Below, in pieces: positions 52,706 to 61,303 of a stretch of 64,000 nt of DNA. The notes under the pieces were generated by a model. The model ran no database searches. It saw only the letters and a list, made by a program, of their open reading frames with translations, and was not told the origin of the DNA. Source of the DNA: Paenibacillus_AM sp052180255. Lineage in GTDB: Bacteria; Bacillota; Bacilli; Paenibacillales; NBRC-103111. A program made the translations under genes and the position numbers. How positions within the stretch are numbered: position 1 is the first letter of the stretch; the number at the start of each line of letters is the position of its first letter. Location: NCBI RefSeq assembly GCF_052180255.1, contig NZ_CP197466.1, positions 1,860,001 to 1,924,000 of the forward strand. Reading direction: 5' to 3'.

Positions 52706-54645
52706 ATATTTTGCAAGTGCTGAATGTATCGAAGAGCTATGGGGAAAAGGTGCTTTTTGATGATATCAGCTTTACCTTGAATGAAGGTCAACGAATTGGA
52801 CTCATTGGGGTAAATGGAACTGGGAAGTCGACGTTACTTAAACTTTTAGCAGGTTTTGAAACAGCAGATAGCGGTAAACTGGAACATGCGAATCATTTTC
52901 GAGTAGAGTATTTATCACAAGATCCGCAATTGCCTAAAGGGGCAACTGTAATCGAAGCGATGTTCTCGGCCGATTCGGAACTGGCCACCGTAATCAATGA
53001 ATATGAGCAGCGTCTTCGTGAGCTGGAAGTGAATCCGAACGATACCCATGCCCAAGAAAGATTACTCGTTGTGCAAGAGCGCATTGAGGTGCTTGGTGCT
53101 TGGGACGTGATGACTACGATGAAGACTGTTTTAACCAAGCTCGGCATTACCGATTTTGAAAAACAAGTGGATCAGATGTCAGGTGGGCAGCGCAAGCGTG
53201 TTGCCATGGCGCGTGCGCTTATTCAACCGGCTGATCTACTTATTCTGGATGAGCCTACGAACCATATTGATCACGCGACGGTAGAGTGGTTGGAAGACTA
53301 TTTGCACAAATGGAAGAAAGCTCTACTTATCGTTACCCATGATCGATATTTCCTAGACCGTGTCACGAATCGAATTTTAGAGCTTGATAAGGGTAAAATG
53401 TACAGCTACGATGGCAATTACGCTTATTTCTTGGAAAAGAAAGCCGAGCGACTTGCGATGGAGGCTGCTATGGAAGACAAGCGGCAAAACCTGCTGCGCC
53501 GTGAGCTGGCTTGGCTTCACCGTGGTGCGAAAGCACGCACCACGAAGCAGAAGGCGCGCGTCGAGCGCGCCGAAGATTTACGGGACCGCAAAGTTGCCGG
53601 TCCCGATGACAAGCTGGACCTCGCGCTAAGCGGGTCCAGGCTAGGTCGCAAGGTGCTGGAAATTCAGCACCTGAACAAGAGCTATCACGGGCAGACGCTG
53701 ATCCGTGATTTCAATTACATCGTGATGCCGAATGATCGTCTCGGCATCATCGGCGAGAACGGCAGCGGCAAATCGACGCTGCTGAATATGCTCGCTGGCC
53801 GCATCGAGCCCGATAGCGGGCTCATTGAAACGGGTCAAACCGTTAAGCTCGCCTACTATACGCAAGAAAATGCGGAGATGGACGAAGACATGCGTGCCAT
53901 CGATTACATCAAGGAAGTCGCTGAAGTGATACGCACGGCAGATGGGGGTACAATCAGCGCGGGTCAAATGCTCGAACGGTTTCTTTTTACACCAAATCAG
54001 CAGTGGACACCGATCCGCAAACTCTCAGGAGGCGAGCGTCGTCGATTGTATTTATTACGTACCCTAATGGGAGAGCCGAATGTATTGTTCCTCGATGAGC
54101 CTACGAATGATCTGGATATCGAGACATTGACAATCCTTGAAGATTACTTGGATACCTTCCCAGGTGCAGTCATTACGGTATCTCATGATCGGTATTTCCT
54201 AGATCGTACTTGTACGCACTTGTTCTCATTCGAGGATAAGGGTCACTTAGAGCCTTACATCGGAACGTATTCCGAGTATCTTGAAGCTCGTAAGGAACGT
54301 GAAAGTACTACAACCTTGCAGAAAAGCGGAAATGCTTCAGATAAAAACACTTCCAACCCAAGCGCGAAATCAGCAATCCCATCCACTTCTGACTCCGATC
54401 GTCCTAAGTTACGCAAGCTGAGCTTCAAGGACCAGAAAGAATGGGATGGAATTGAGGACCTGATCGCTTCATTAGAAGCCAAATCCGAAGAGTTGAAGCA
54501 GCAGATTGATCAAGCTGGAAGTGACTCGATGCTTGTGCAGAAGCTGTTTGCAGAAGATGAAGAAGTCGCGCAGCAATTGGAACAGGCAATGGAACGTTGG
54601 ACGATTTTGTCCGAGATGGTTGAAGAGATCGAGCGTAATAAATAA
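52702..54645 (+). CDS. ABC-F ATPase, Uup/YfmR type
   Basis: 647 aa from GTG overlapping the previous stop. Two nucleotide-binding domains: Walker A GVNGTGKST and GENGSGKST; signatures MSGGQRKRV and LSGGERRRL; Walker B LLILDEPTNHID and VLFLDEPTNDLD; the linker between them (about 240-310) includes RRELAWLHRGAKARTTKQKA. A C-terminal coiled coil (about 575-645) is typical of Uup/YfmR. ABC-F proteins bind the ribosomal E site and relieve stalling. Codons 274-381 carry a dense array of inverted repeats (see repeat entry). Confidence 0.93.
   Translation: MNILQVLNVSKSYGEKVLFDDISFTLNEGQRIGLIGVNGTGKSTLLKLLAGFETADSGKLEHANHFRVEYLSQDPQLPKGATVIEAMFSADSELATVINEYEQRLRELEVNPNDTHAQERLLVVQERIEVLGAWDVMTTMKTVLTKLGITDFEKQVDQMSGGQRKRVAMARALIQPADLLILDEPTNHIDHATVEWLEDYLHKWKKALLIVTHDRYFLDRVTNRILELDKGKMYSYDGNYAYFLEKKAERLAMEAAMEDKRQNLLRRELAWLHRGAKARTTKQKARVERAEDLRDRKVAGPDDKLDLALSGSRLGRKVLEIQHLNKSYHGQTLIRDFNYIVMPNDRLGIIGENGSGKSTLLNMLAGRIEPDSGLIETGQTVKLAYYTQENAEMDEDMRAIDYIKEVAEVIRTADGGTISAGQMLERFLFTPNQQWTPIRKLSGGERRRLYLLRTLMGEPNVLFLDEPTNDLDIETLTILEDYLDTFPGAVITVSHDRYFLDRTCTHLFSFEDKGHLEPYIGTYSEYLEARKERESTTTLQKSGNASDKNTSNPSAKSAIPSTSDSDRPKLRKLSFKDQKEWDGIEDLIASLEAKSEELKQQIDQAGSDSMLVQKLFAEDEEVAQQLEQAMERWTILSEMVEEIERNK
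53521..53844. repeat. Array of about ten short inverted repeats inside the ABC-F gene
   Basis: Consecutive and non-overlapping: 53521-53544 (CGTGGTGCG/CGCACCACG), 53553-53571 (GGCGCGC/GCGCGCC), 53581-53605 (CGGGACCG/CGGTCCCG, inner GCAA/TTGC), 53614-53639 (CTGGACC/GGTCCAG, inner CGC/GCG), 53651-53672 (AGGTGCTG/CAGCACCT), 53684-53709 (ATCACGG/CCGTGAT, inner CAG/CTG), 53723-53749 (TGATGCCGA/TCGGCATCA), 53762-53782 (GCAGCG/CGCTGC), 53806-53823 (GAGCCCG/CGGGCTC), 53829-53844 (AACGG/CCGTT, weak). Loops are 4-19 nt when inner pairs are ignored; starts fall every 23-44 bp. The segment is visibly GC-richer than the rest of the gene. Confidence 0.88.
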
Positions 54646-54661
54646 GCGATCAAGGAAATGT

Positions 54662-54706
54662 CGCTATCCGCTGCTTCTTGGAATGAGGAAGCAGCGGATA
54701 GCGTTT
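54662..54706 (+). terminator. Strong terminator between the two ABC-F genes
   Basis: CGCTATCCGCTGCTTC (54662-54677) and GAAGCAGCGGATAGCG (54688-54703) form a perfect 16-bp stem; only a short T-run follows. Confidence 0.8.
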
Positions 54707-54708
54707 CG

Positions 54709-54717
54709 TGTTATAAT
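54709..54717 (+). promoter_or_regulatory. Extended -10 promoter for the second ABC-F gene
   Basis: TGTTATAAT (TGn plus TATAAT, 54712-54717) starts 6 bp after the terminator stem and 36 bp before the ATG at 54753. Confidence 0.6.
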
Positions 54718-54752
54718 AGAAGAAATTTTGAATAAGGGTGGTTCTTGAATTA

Positions 54753-56366
54753 ATGATAACAGTAACAGATGTAACTTTAAGATATGGAAAGCGTGCGCTT
54801 TTCGAAGACGTAAATATTAAGTTTACGCCAGGCAATTGCTACGGCCTAATCGGTGCGAACGGTGCAGGTAAATCTACTTTCCTTAAAATTCTTTCCGGTG
54901 AAGTGGAGCAAAACAAAGGTGAAGTCCACATCCCTGCGAACGAACGTATGGCTGTTCTAAAGCAGAACCATTACGAATACGATGAGTTCCCAGTACTTGA
55001 GACAGTCATTATGGGACACGCGAAGTTGTATCAAATCATGAAGGAAAAAGACGCAATTTATGCGAAGCCTGATTTCAGTGATGAAGATGGTATGCGTGCT
55101 GCTGAGCTTGAGGGAGATTTTGCAGAGCTAGATGGTTGGCAGGCGGAGTCCGATGCAGCTGAATTGCTAATCGGTCTTGGTATTAATCGTGAATTGCATG
55201 ATCAAAAAATGGCTGAGCTAAGTGGTAACGAGAAAGTCCGCGTATTGTTAGCGCAAGCGTTGTTCGGTAGCCCAAACATTCTACTACTCGATGAGCCTAC
55301 CAACCATTTGGACATGGAATCCATTAAATGGTTAGAAAACTTCTTAGCACGGTACGAAGGTACTGTAATCGTAGTATCTCACGATCGTCACTTCTTGAAC
55401 CAAGTATGTACGCATATTGCGGATATTGATTTTGGTAAAATCCAAATGTATGTGGGTAACTATGACTTCTGGTACCTATCTTCTCAATTGGCATTAAAGC
55501 TTGCACGTGAGCAGAACAAGAAAGTGGAAGAGAAACGTAAAGAGCTTGAAACGTTTATCGCACGTTTCTCCGCGAATGCTTCTAAATCCAAGCAAGCGAC
55601 ATCCCGTAAGAAAACACTCGAGAAGCTTACATTGGAAGATATTAAGCCATCTACTCGTAAATATCCGTTCATTAACTTTAAACCTGAGCGTGAAGCGGGT
55701 AAACAGCTTCTTGCAGTGGAAAATCTTTCGAAATCCATTGATGGTGAGTCAGTCCTTAATGACCTTACTTTCACAATCAACAAAGGCGACAAAATTGCTT
55801 TTGTAGGTCCGAATGGACTTGCGAAATCGACTCTTTTCAAAATTTTGATGAATGAGCTTGAAGCTGATGCTGGAACTTACACATGGGGTGTGACTACATC
55901 ACAAGCGTATTTCCCGAAAGACGCTTCGGAATATTTTGACGTCGATATGAATCTGGTTGACTGGTTGCGTCAATACTCCAAAGATCAAGATGAGTCCTTC
56001 ATTCGCGGCTTCCTTGGACGTATGTTGTTCTCAGGAGAAGAAGCTTTGAAGAAAGCGAATGTCTTGTCCGGGGGCGAGAAAGTTCGTTGTATGCTATCCA
56101 AAGTGATGTTGAGTTCTTCTAACGTTCTTTTGCTTGATGAGCCTACCAATCACTTGGACTTGGAATCCATTACGGCATTGAATAACGGTTTGGTTGATTT
56201 TGACGGTACACTCTTGTTCGTATCCCATGACCATGAGTTTGTACAGACAATCGCTACACGGATTATGGAAATTACACCTAAAGGTCTCATCGATAAGATG
56301 ATGACTTATGATGAATATTTAGCAAGTGATGAAGTGAAAGCACTTCGTGAAAGCATGTACGCTTAA
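54753..56366 (+). CDS. ykpA: ABC-F ATPase, YkpA/YbiT type
   Basis: 537 aa from ATG 54753 (MITVTDVTLRYG); an in-frame GTG five codons upstream lies too close to AAGGGTGG. NBD1: Walker A GANGAGKST, signature LSGNEKVRV, Walker B LLLDEPTNHLD. NBD2: Walker A is altered to GPNGLAKST, signature LSGGEKVRC, Walker B LLLDEPTNHLD. An altered second Walker A is, as I recall, seen in other YkpA proteins, so it is likely subfamily-typical. A ribosome-associated translation factor rather than a transporter (no membrane segments). Confidence 0.92.
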   Translation: MITVTDVTLRYGKRALFEDVNIKFTPGNCYGLIGANGAGKSTFLKILSGEVEQNKGEVHIPANERMAVLKQNHYEYDEFPVLETVIMGHAKLYQIMKEKDAIYAKPDFSDEDGMRAAELEGDFAELDGWQAESDAAELLIGLGINRELHDQKMAELSGNEKVRVLLAQALFGSPNILLLDEPTNHLDMESIKWLENFLARYEGTVIVVSHDRHFLNQVCTHIADIDFGKIQMYVGNYDFWYLSSQLALKLAREQNKKVEEKRKELETFIARFSANASKSKQATSRKKTLEKLTLEDIKPSTRKYPFINFKPEREAGKQLLAVENLSKSIDGESVLNDLTFTINKGDKIAFVGPNGLAKSTLFKILMNELEADAGTYTWGVTTSQAYFPKDASEYFDVDMNLVDWLRQYSKDQDESFIRGFLGRMLFSGEEALKKANVLSGGEKVRCMLSKVMLSSSNVLLLDEPTNHLDLESITALNNGLVDFDGTLLFVSHDHEFVQTIATRIMEITPKGLIDKMMTYDEYLASDEVKALRESMYA

Positions 56367-56385
56367 GTAAGCGAGGGATGTTCAC

Positions 56386-56916
56386 ATGTTCGATCCGACT
56401 ATTTTTGATAATTTAAAAGTCGTCCTTGAAGGCGCTGTGTACGATCTTGATTTGGAGGGGACCATTCTGGTAACCTCCCGTCAAGACTTTGTTGATCTAT
56501 CCAGTATGTCACGGACGTATCAGATTGGATTTGCAATGAAGGGTGATCAACCCGTTGCGTTCGCTGAACTGTCCCTACATGCATCTTTAAAGGACTTATC
56601 GGTTGAAATTCTTGAAAATGATTCCGAGCAAACAGGATGTACGCTGGGGATTAAGTTTCTAACACAAACCCGAGACCCACAAACCTTGTGCAACTTGATT
56701 GAGCAAGAGATGACTTTACAGTGGAGCGGTAGACCTAGCTTAGAGCAGACCATATCTTATACGCATGGAGCAGCTCAGCCTATGTTTACGATCATGGTGG
56801 CTCTTTCGTTCGGTAGAAAAGTGAATGAAGCGCACGTACAGGATTTTCCGGAACTGATTGATTACGCGGCTCGGAGTTTAGAATGGTTGACAGAACAAAT
56901 TAGAATGCAAAATTAG
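56386..56916 (+). CDS. Conserved-looking hypothetical protein
   Basis: 176 aa, no family recognised. Mixed alpha/beta with no signal peptide or membrane helix: DNLKVVLEGAVYDLDLEG at the start, and EQTISYTHGAAQPMFTIMVA in the second half. Good GAGGGA ribosome site, and 10 bp before a thioredoxin gene, so it is probably cotranscribed with it and kapB. No Cys pair or catalytic motif is evident. Confidence 0.7.
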   Translation: MFDPTIFDNLKVVLEGAVYDLDLEGTILVTSRQDFVDLSSMSRTYQIGFAMKGDQPVAFAELSLHASLKDLSVEILENDSEQTGCTLGIKFLTQTRDPQTLCNLIEQEMTLQWSGRPSLEQTISYTHGAAQPMFTIMVALSFGRKVNEAHVQDFPELIDYAARSLEWLTEQIRMQN

Positions 56917-56926
56917 GTGAATAAGG

Positions 56927-57244
56927 ATGAGAGAGCTTGCTCTTACAGAAATTCAGCGCAAGCTGACGACGGAATCGGATGTATTCGCTCTATTCTTGTA
57001 TAGTCCGCTTTGCGGAACGTGTCATGTTGCTCATCGTATGCTCGATGTCGTACTGATGATGGAACCTGAGCTTCCGCTTTTTAAAAGCAATATCAATCTC
57101 ATACCGCAGCTATGCGAGGAGTGGCAAGTCACGTCTATCCCGAGTATTGTCATCTTGGAAAATGGTAATCTCGTAAACAAGTTCAATCGGATGGAATCCG
57201 TAGAGCGCCTCTTAATTGCTCTGCGACCTTTGTTATCCAAGTAA
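56927..57244 (+). CDS. Thioredoxin-family protein (YtpP-like)
   Basis: 105 aa, thioredoxin fold with active site Cys-29-Gly-Thr-Cys-32 (YSPLCGTCH) and the cis-Pro in VTSIPSIVI. The CGTC site differs from the classic CGPC, as in YtpP-like bacilliredoxin-type thioredoxins. Cytoplasmic thiol-disulfide exchange is likely; the partner is unknown. ATG 10 bp after the preceding gene. Confidence 0.88.
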   Translation: MRELALTEIQRKLTTESDVFALFLYSPLCGTCHVAHRMLDVVLMMEPELPLFKSNINLIPQLCEEWQVTSIPSIVILENGNLVNKFNRMESVERLLIALRPLLSK

Positions 57245-57278
57245 CGCGAATTAACGATTTGAAAGAAGGCTACTGTTC

Positions 57279-57659
57279 ATGTTAGAAGTTGGAGAAATCG
57301 TAACAGCAACTTATAAAACGGGTGAATACATCGGTGAGATTGCAGAACCTGCTGGAATGAGCAAAGTTGCGGTCAGAATACTTGCTGTACGCAAACATCC
57401 TGAGCAAGGGAACCTACATCAACCTCATCATGGTGGAGCGGTGATGTTTCATCAACGTAAGGCACTTGCTCATACGGAGATTGCACTTGTTCCTTTGTAC
57501 GCAGTGGAGCGTTTTAACGGTGAAGTTCCTGACTACCAAACTTCGCTTCAAGCAGCTTTTGAACAAGTCGTTATGGAACTGAAAATGATGTCTACACAGT
57601 GGGCGGAGCGTTCGCTCCTTGAACTGGAAGATCTTCGCAAAGAATACAAATTTAATTAG
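57279..57659 (+). CDS. kapB: Kinase-associated protein B (KapB)
   Basis: 126 aa. MLEVGEIVTATYKTGEYIGE, HPEQGNLHQPHHG and FHQRKALAHTE match KapB along the whole length, including EVPDYQTSLQAAFEQ. In Bacillus subtilis KapB is needed for KinB-dependent input to the sporulation phosphorelay; it was first described as a lipoprotein, but I see no lipobox here. Ends the 56386-57659 group before a terminator. Confidence 0.9.
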   Translation: MLEVGEIVTATYKTGEYIGEIAEPAGMSKVAVRILAVRKHPEQGNLHQPHHGGAVMFHQRKALAHTEIALVPLYAVERFNGEVPDYQTSLQAAFEQVVMELKMMSTQWAERSLLELEDLRKEYKFN

Positions 57660-57670
57660 GTCTTTCTCTT

Positions 57671-57706
57671 AATAACGATAGAGTGTAAAAATTCTATCGT
57701 TATTTT
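57671..57706 (+). terminator. Terminator after kapB
   Basis: AATAACGATAGA (57671-57682) pairs perfectly with TCTATCGTTATT (57693-57704), followed by TTC. Confidence 0.85.
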
Positions 57707-57753
57707 CTACGTTAAAAATATGGACTGATATACTGAATCATACTTGAGATGTA

Positions 57754-57782
57754 TTGTTTTAATAAGTTATTTTACATATAAT
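57754..57782 (+). promoter_or_regulatory. Promoter of the ABC-2 exporter genes
   Basis: TTGTTT (57754-57759), 17-bp spacer, TATAAT (57777-57782), 53 bp before the ATG. Confidence 0.7.
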
Positions 57783-57834
57783 TTTTTATGGATAAAAGCG
57801 GTAAATTAAGAGATGAGTAGAGGGAGGAACTTCA

Positions 57835-58764
57835 ATGTCACATAATGAATATGCATTTGAGATTCAGGGGTTAACGAAGCGTTACGGAACCCAAACAGCG
57901 CTTGAGAGCGTTGGATTTGCCGTGAAGAAAGGATCTTGTTTTGGCTTACTAGGTCCTAATGGAGCAGGGAAATCTACAACGATGAAGATATTAACTGGGA
58001 TCATTCAAGCAGATAGTGGGAAAGTGGTAGTCCTGGGTCAGGAAATCCAATCAGAATCTGACTTGATTCGTAAACAGGTGGGTTATGTTCCACAAGAAAT
58101 AACACTTTATGAGACACTTAGTGCCCATCAGAATCTAGTGTTTTTTGGTGAAATGTACGGTGTACGGGGTGCAGAATTAAAGGTACGTATTAAAGAAGTG
58201 CTTGAGCAGGTTGGATTGTCGGATCGGGCCAATGATGCGGTCAAGACATTCTCTGGCGGGATGAAACGTCGTATTAACATCGCAGCAGCACTCTTACATC
58301 GTCCCAAGCTTGTGATTCTAGATGAGCCAACTGTAGGGATTGATCCACAGTCACGTAATCATATTTTTGAAATGATTCGTCAACTGCGAGATCAAGGAAT
58401 TACGATTGTATATTCGACTCATTACATGGAAGAAGTGGAAGCATTATGTGATGATATTGCGATTATTGATCACGGCAAAGTTGTGATCCAGGGCAGCCTA
58501 GATGAACTGCTTCATCAATATGCAACGAGAGCGATCTATGTGGAGATAGAAGGCAGTGAGGAGCCTCCAAAGCTTACGAGAACGAAGAACATGATAGCAC
58601 AAGATCGTGGATGGATTGTAGAAACAGATGAGGTGCTCCCAGCACTACAAGAGATGAGTCAAGCTTTAATCGAACGTGGGGATATCGTGAAATCGTTAGA
58701 AATATTACGGCCTTCATTAGAAAGTGTATTTTTATCTTTAACCGGCACATCGCTTCGGGATTAA
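57835..58764 (+). CDS. ABC-2 type exporter ATPase
   Basis: 309 aa. Walker A GPNGAGKST, Q-loop GYVPQEITLY, signature FSGGMKRRI, Walker B LVILDEPTVGIDPQSR and switch His STHYMEE; a C-terminal regulatory extension (about 220-309) as in the DrrA/CcmA group. It pairs with the ABC-2 permease gene 37 bp downstream to form a drug, lipid or peptide exporter. GGGAGGAAC precedes ATG. Confidence 0.9.
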   Translation: MSHNEYAFEIQGLTKRYGTQTALESVGFAVKKGSCFGLLGPNGAGKSTTMKILTGIIQADSGKVVVLGQEIQSESDLIRKQVGYVPQEITLYETLSAHQNLVFFGEMYGVRGAELKVRIKEVLEQVGLSDRANDAVKTFSGGMKRRINIAAALLHRPKLVILDEPTVGIDPQSRNHIFEMIRQLRDQGITIVYSTHYMEEVEALCDDIAIIDHGKVVIQGSLDELLHQYATRAIYVEIEGSEEPPKLTRTKNMIAQDRGWIVETDEVLPALQEMSQALIERGDIVKSLEILRPSLESVFLSLTGTSLRD

Positions 58765-58801
58765 GTAGTACCTAATTGATACATAAAGGAGCCCTTAATC
58801 G

Positions 58802-59950
58802 ATGATTAAGAATATGATTCGGAAAGAAATTTTATTATTATTGCGTGAAAAAGGAACCTTTTTTTGGTTAATCATACTGCCAATTTTATTCATCCTAATC
58901 TTCGCTTCAATTCTCGGCAATCAGGTAGATACGATCAAGGTCCGTTATTATGATGCGGATCAAAGTAAAAGCTCACAAGAACTGGTAACAGGTCTGAAGG
59001 AGTTAAAAGGTTTCGATGTTGTGATGGATGACAAGGTGCCACTTGAAGAGCAGATTGAAAAAATTAAGTCTGGAAAAACGACTTCTTTATTAGTTATTCC
59101 AAAAGGTTATGAACAGACGCTTAAAGCTGCTCAGAAGCCAGCTGAATTAGAATTTTATCGGGATGTAACTGCGGATACAGCTGTTGCGCCAATTAAAAGC
59201 GTGCTACAAAATGTCTCATACAACTATAGAGAAGTGAAATTGCAAGGTGAGCTGAAGAAGACTGGCAAGTCAGATAGTGAAGTGACGGCGGCTATGGCGT
59301 CTCCTTTTACAATTAGAGAAATGAAGGAAGATGTTAAGAAGGTAGATATCATCTCTCAAGTCGTGCCAGGCTATACGGTTATGTTCGTATTCTTCATTCT
59401 GATTACGATGGTACGCCGTTTGATCAAAGATAAGGAATCTGGCATGCTTTCTCGATTACGCAGCACAACGATGAAGCCTGTTCAATATCTAATCGGCATG
59501 TGGGTTCCTAACATGCTGGTTGTCATTGTTCAATGTGCAGTTTTGCTATTATTCGGTAAGTTTGTATACGGAATGAACATTGGGAATCCAATTGCAATGG
59601 CTTTGATCGTTCTTTGTTTATCTTTTTGTGCAACTGGAATTGGCCTAGCGCTTTCGATGATTGCCAAGAGCGAGAACCAAGGTATGGGGTTCACACAAAT
59701 CATCACCATGGGCGGTGCAATTTTAGGAGGACTGTGGTTCCCTATTGATTTTATGCCGTCCTTTGCACAGATTATTGGTAAATTTACACCTCAATATTGG
59801 GCCCAACAGGCTTTTCAAGATGTAATCATTCGTGGATCGAATATGGGTGGCGTATGGGTCAATCTTGTTATATTAGTGGGAATTGGAATATTAGGTTTAT
59901 TAATAGCAACTGCTAGATTTAAAAAGTTTGTTACGAGTGCAACGAGCTAG
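58802..59950 (+). CDS. ABC-2 type exporter permease
   Basis: 382 aa. One N-terminal membrane helix (about 21-43), a large extracytoplasmic domain (about 45-190) and five C-terminal helices from about 200 on, including the ABC-2 motif GGAILGGLWFPIDFMPS. YhaP/NatB-like topology. Partner of the preceding ATPase. Substrate unknown; regulators or resistance genes that could hint at it are not adjacent. AAGGAGCCC precedes ATG. Confidence 0.88.
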   Translation: MIKNMIRKEILLLLREKGTFFWLIILPILFILIFASILGNQVDTIKVRYYDADQSKSSQELVTGLKELKGFDVVMDDKVPLEEQIEKIKSGKTTSLLVIPKGYEQTLKAAQKPAELEFYRDVTADTAVAPIKSVLQNVSYNYREVKLQGELKKTGKSDSEVTAAMASPFTIREMKEDVKKVDIISQVVPGYTVMFVFFILITMVRRLIKDKESGMLSRLRSTTMKPVQYLIGMWVPNMLVVIVQCAVLLLFGKFVYGMNIGNPIAMALIVLCLSFCATGIGLALSMIAKSENQGMGFTQIITMGGAILGGLWFPIDFMPSFAQIIGKFTPQYWAQQAFQDVIIRGSNMGGVWVNLVILVGIGILGLLIATARFKKFVTSATS

Positions 59951-59976
59951 ATTCGAATAGTATAGAGATTGACGGA

Positions 59977-60007
59977 GGCAGATAGAGCACATTCTATCTG
60001 TCTTTTT
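59977..60007 (+). terminator. Terminator after the ABC-2 exporter genes
   Basis: GGCAGATAGA (59977-59986) pairs with TCTATCTGTC (59993-60002, one G-T), then TTTTT. Confidence 0.88.
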
Positions 60008-60086
60008 ATTGGAGAAAAAGCTTCATAACCTTAGTGTCGTGCCGTGACCGCGATGAATGAAGTAGAATACTGTAGGTTTATAAAGT

Positions 60087-60113
60087 GCCTATCGCAAATT
60101 GATAGGCTTTTTT
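60087..60113 (+). terminator. Second terminator, just upstream of cotH
   Basis: GCCTATC (60087-60093) pairs with GATAGGC (60101-60107), followed by six Ts. It is 31 bp before the cotH start and 80 bp after another terminator, so it ends some short transcript or acts as an attenuator of cotH. Confidence 0.75.
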
Positions 60114-60144
60114 ACTTGGTTTATCAAAGTGAGGTTGATGACGG

Positions 60145-61200
60145 ATGGTGCTACCAGTCTATCATATTAAAGTGAGTCAAAATGTGCTGGCACAGCTTCA
60201 GAAGGATGTTTGGAGTAATACATTTGTTCCTGCTTTTATCATGAAGAATGGACGGTCCGAATCAATTCGAATTCGGTACCGAGGCGGTCATACACGTGAC
60301 TATCCGAAAAAGTCTTATGAAATAATAACGAAAAATAAACGCATACATCTGAATGCAGAGTATGATGATCCTTCCATGATTCGCAATGCACTTTCCTTTT
60401 ATTTTTTTGAACAAATTGGGGTGCCGAGTCCTAAAACTAGACACTGTCAGGTGATGATGAATGGTGAGAGTTTAGGGGTATATCTTGAGATCGAAGCAGT
60501 AGATCGTCAATTTTTCAATCGCAGGCATATTGCGGTTCAATCTTTGATGTATGCGGTGAATGAAAATGCGAATTTCGACACAAAAGTAGGGGAGTCACAG
60601 CGACCCAAATATAGTTTATTTGATGGATACAAGTTGATGATGGGGAAAGATCGAGATCGACAGCATTTCAAATTATTTATTTCGCAAATTAATCAACTTC
60701 ATTATCGATTATTGAAAAGTTATTTAGCTGAAAAGCTAGATGTGAACAATTATTTATTGTGGCTAGCTGGCGCTGTATTAACAGGTAATTATGATGGTTT
60801 TGATCAAAATTATGCTTTCTACCGCCATCAAACGAAAGGATTTTATCGGATTATCCCTTGGGACTATGAAGGAACTTGGGGAAGGAATTGTTATGGGCGA
60901 CCACGTGAAAGTAATTTAGTTCATGTGATGGGATATAATTTTTTAACCAAGCGAGTGCTTGATATCCCGTCGTATCGCAAGAAGTATAAGAAGATACTTA
61001 CTCATCTATTAAATACTCATTTCACATTAGTTAATATAGAACCTATTATCAATCAGATGTATGATCGTATATCATCTGCTATTGCTAATGATTCAACTCG
61101 TAAATGGTCGATTTTTATTTTTGAACAGGAGCCTGAAATGATAAAGAATTATATCATAAGCCGAAGAATAGATGTCTTACAAGCTTTATCCAAACTTTGA
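60145..61200 (+). CDS. cotH: CotH-family spore coat protein kinase
   Basis: 351 aa. CotH domain with RIRYRGGHTRDYPKKSYEI (early Lys/Arg block), GNYDGFDQNYAFYR and PWDYEGTWG, the atypical-kinase active site with acidic metal ligands. CotH phosphorylates inner coat proteins such as CotB/CotG in Bacillus. GTTTATC-GAGGTTG region precedes ATG with a weak ribosome site (GAGG). No coat substrates are encoded nearby. I could not identify a mother-cell sigma promoter with confidence. Confidence 0.88.
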   Translation: MVLPVYHIKVSQNVLAQLQKDVWSNTFVPAFIMKNGRSESIRIRYRGGHTRDYPKKSYEIITKNKRIHLNAEYDDPSMIRNALSFYFFEQIGVPSPKTRHCQVMMNGESLGVYLEIEAVDRQFFNRRHIAVQSLMYAVNENANFDTKVGESQRPKYSLFDGYKLMMGKDRDRQHFKLFISQINQLHYRLLKSYLAEKLDVNNYLLWLAGAVLTGNYDGFDQNYAFYRHQTKGFYRIIPWDYEGTWGRNCYGRPRESNLVHVMGYNFLTKRVLDIPSYRKKYKKILTHLLNTHFTLVNIEPIINQMYDRISSAIANDSTRKWSIFIFEQEPEMIKNYIISRRIDVLQALSKL

Positions 61201-61303
61201 ATATATAAAATAGACACAAACATTTTGATTGCGTAGCTAGATGACTCATTCTATAATGGAATGGCTAATTGATAGAGACATAGGACTGGAGCGGGCAGAC
61301 ACA

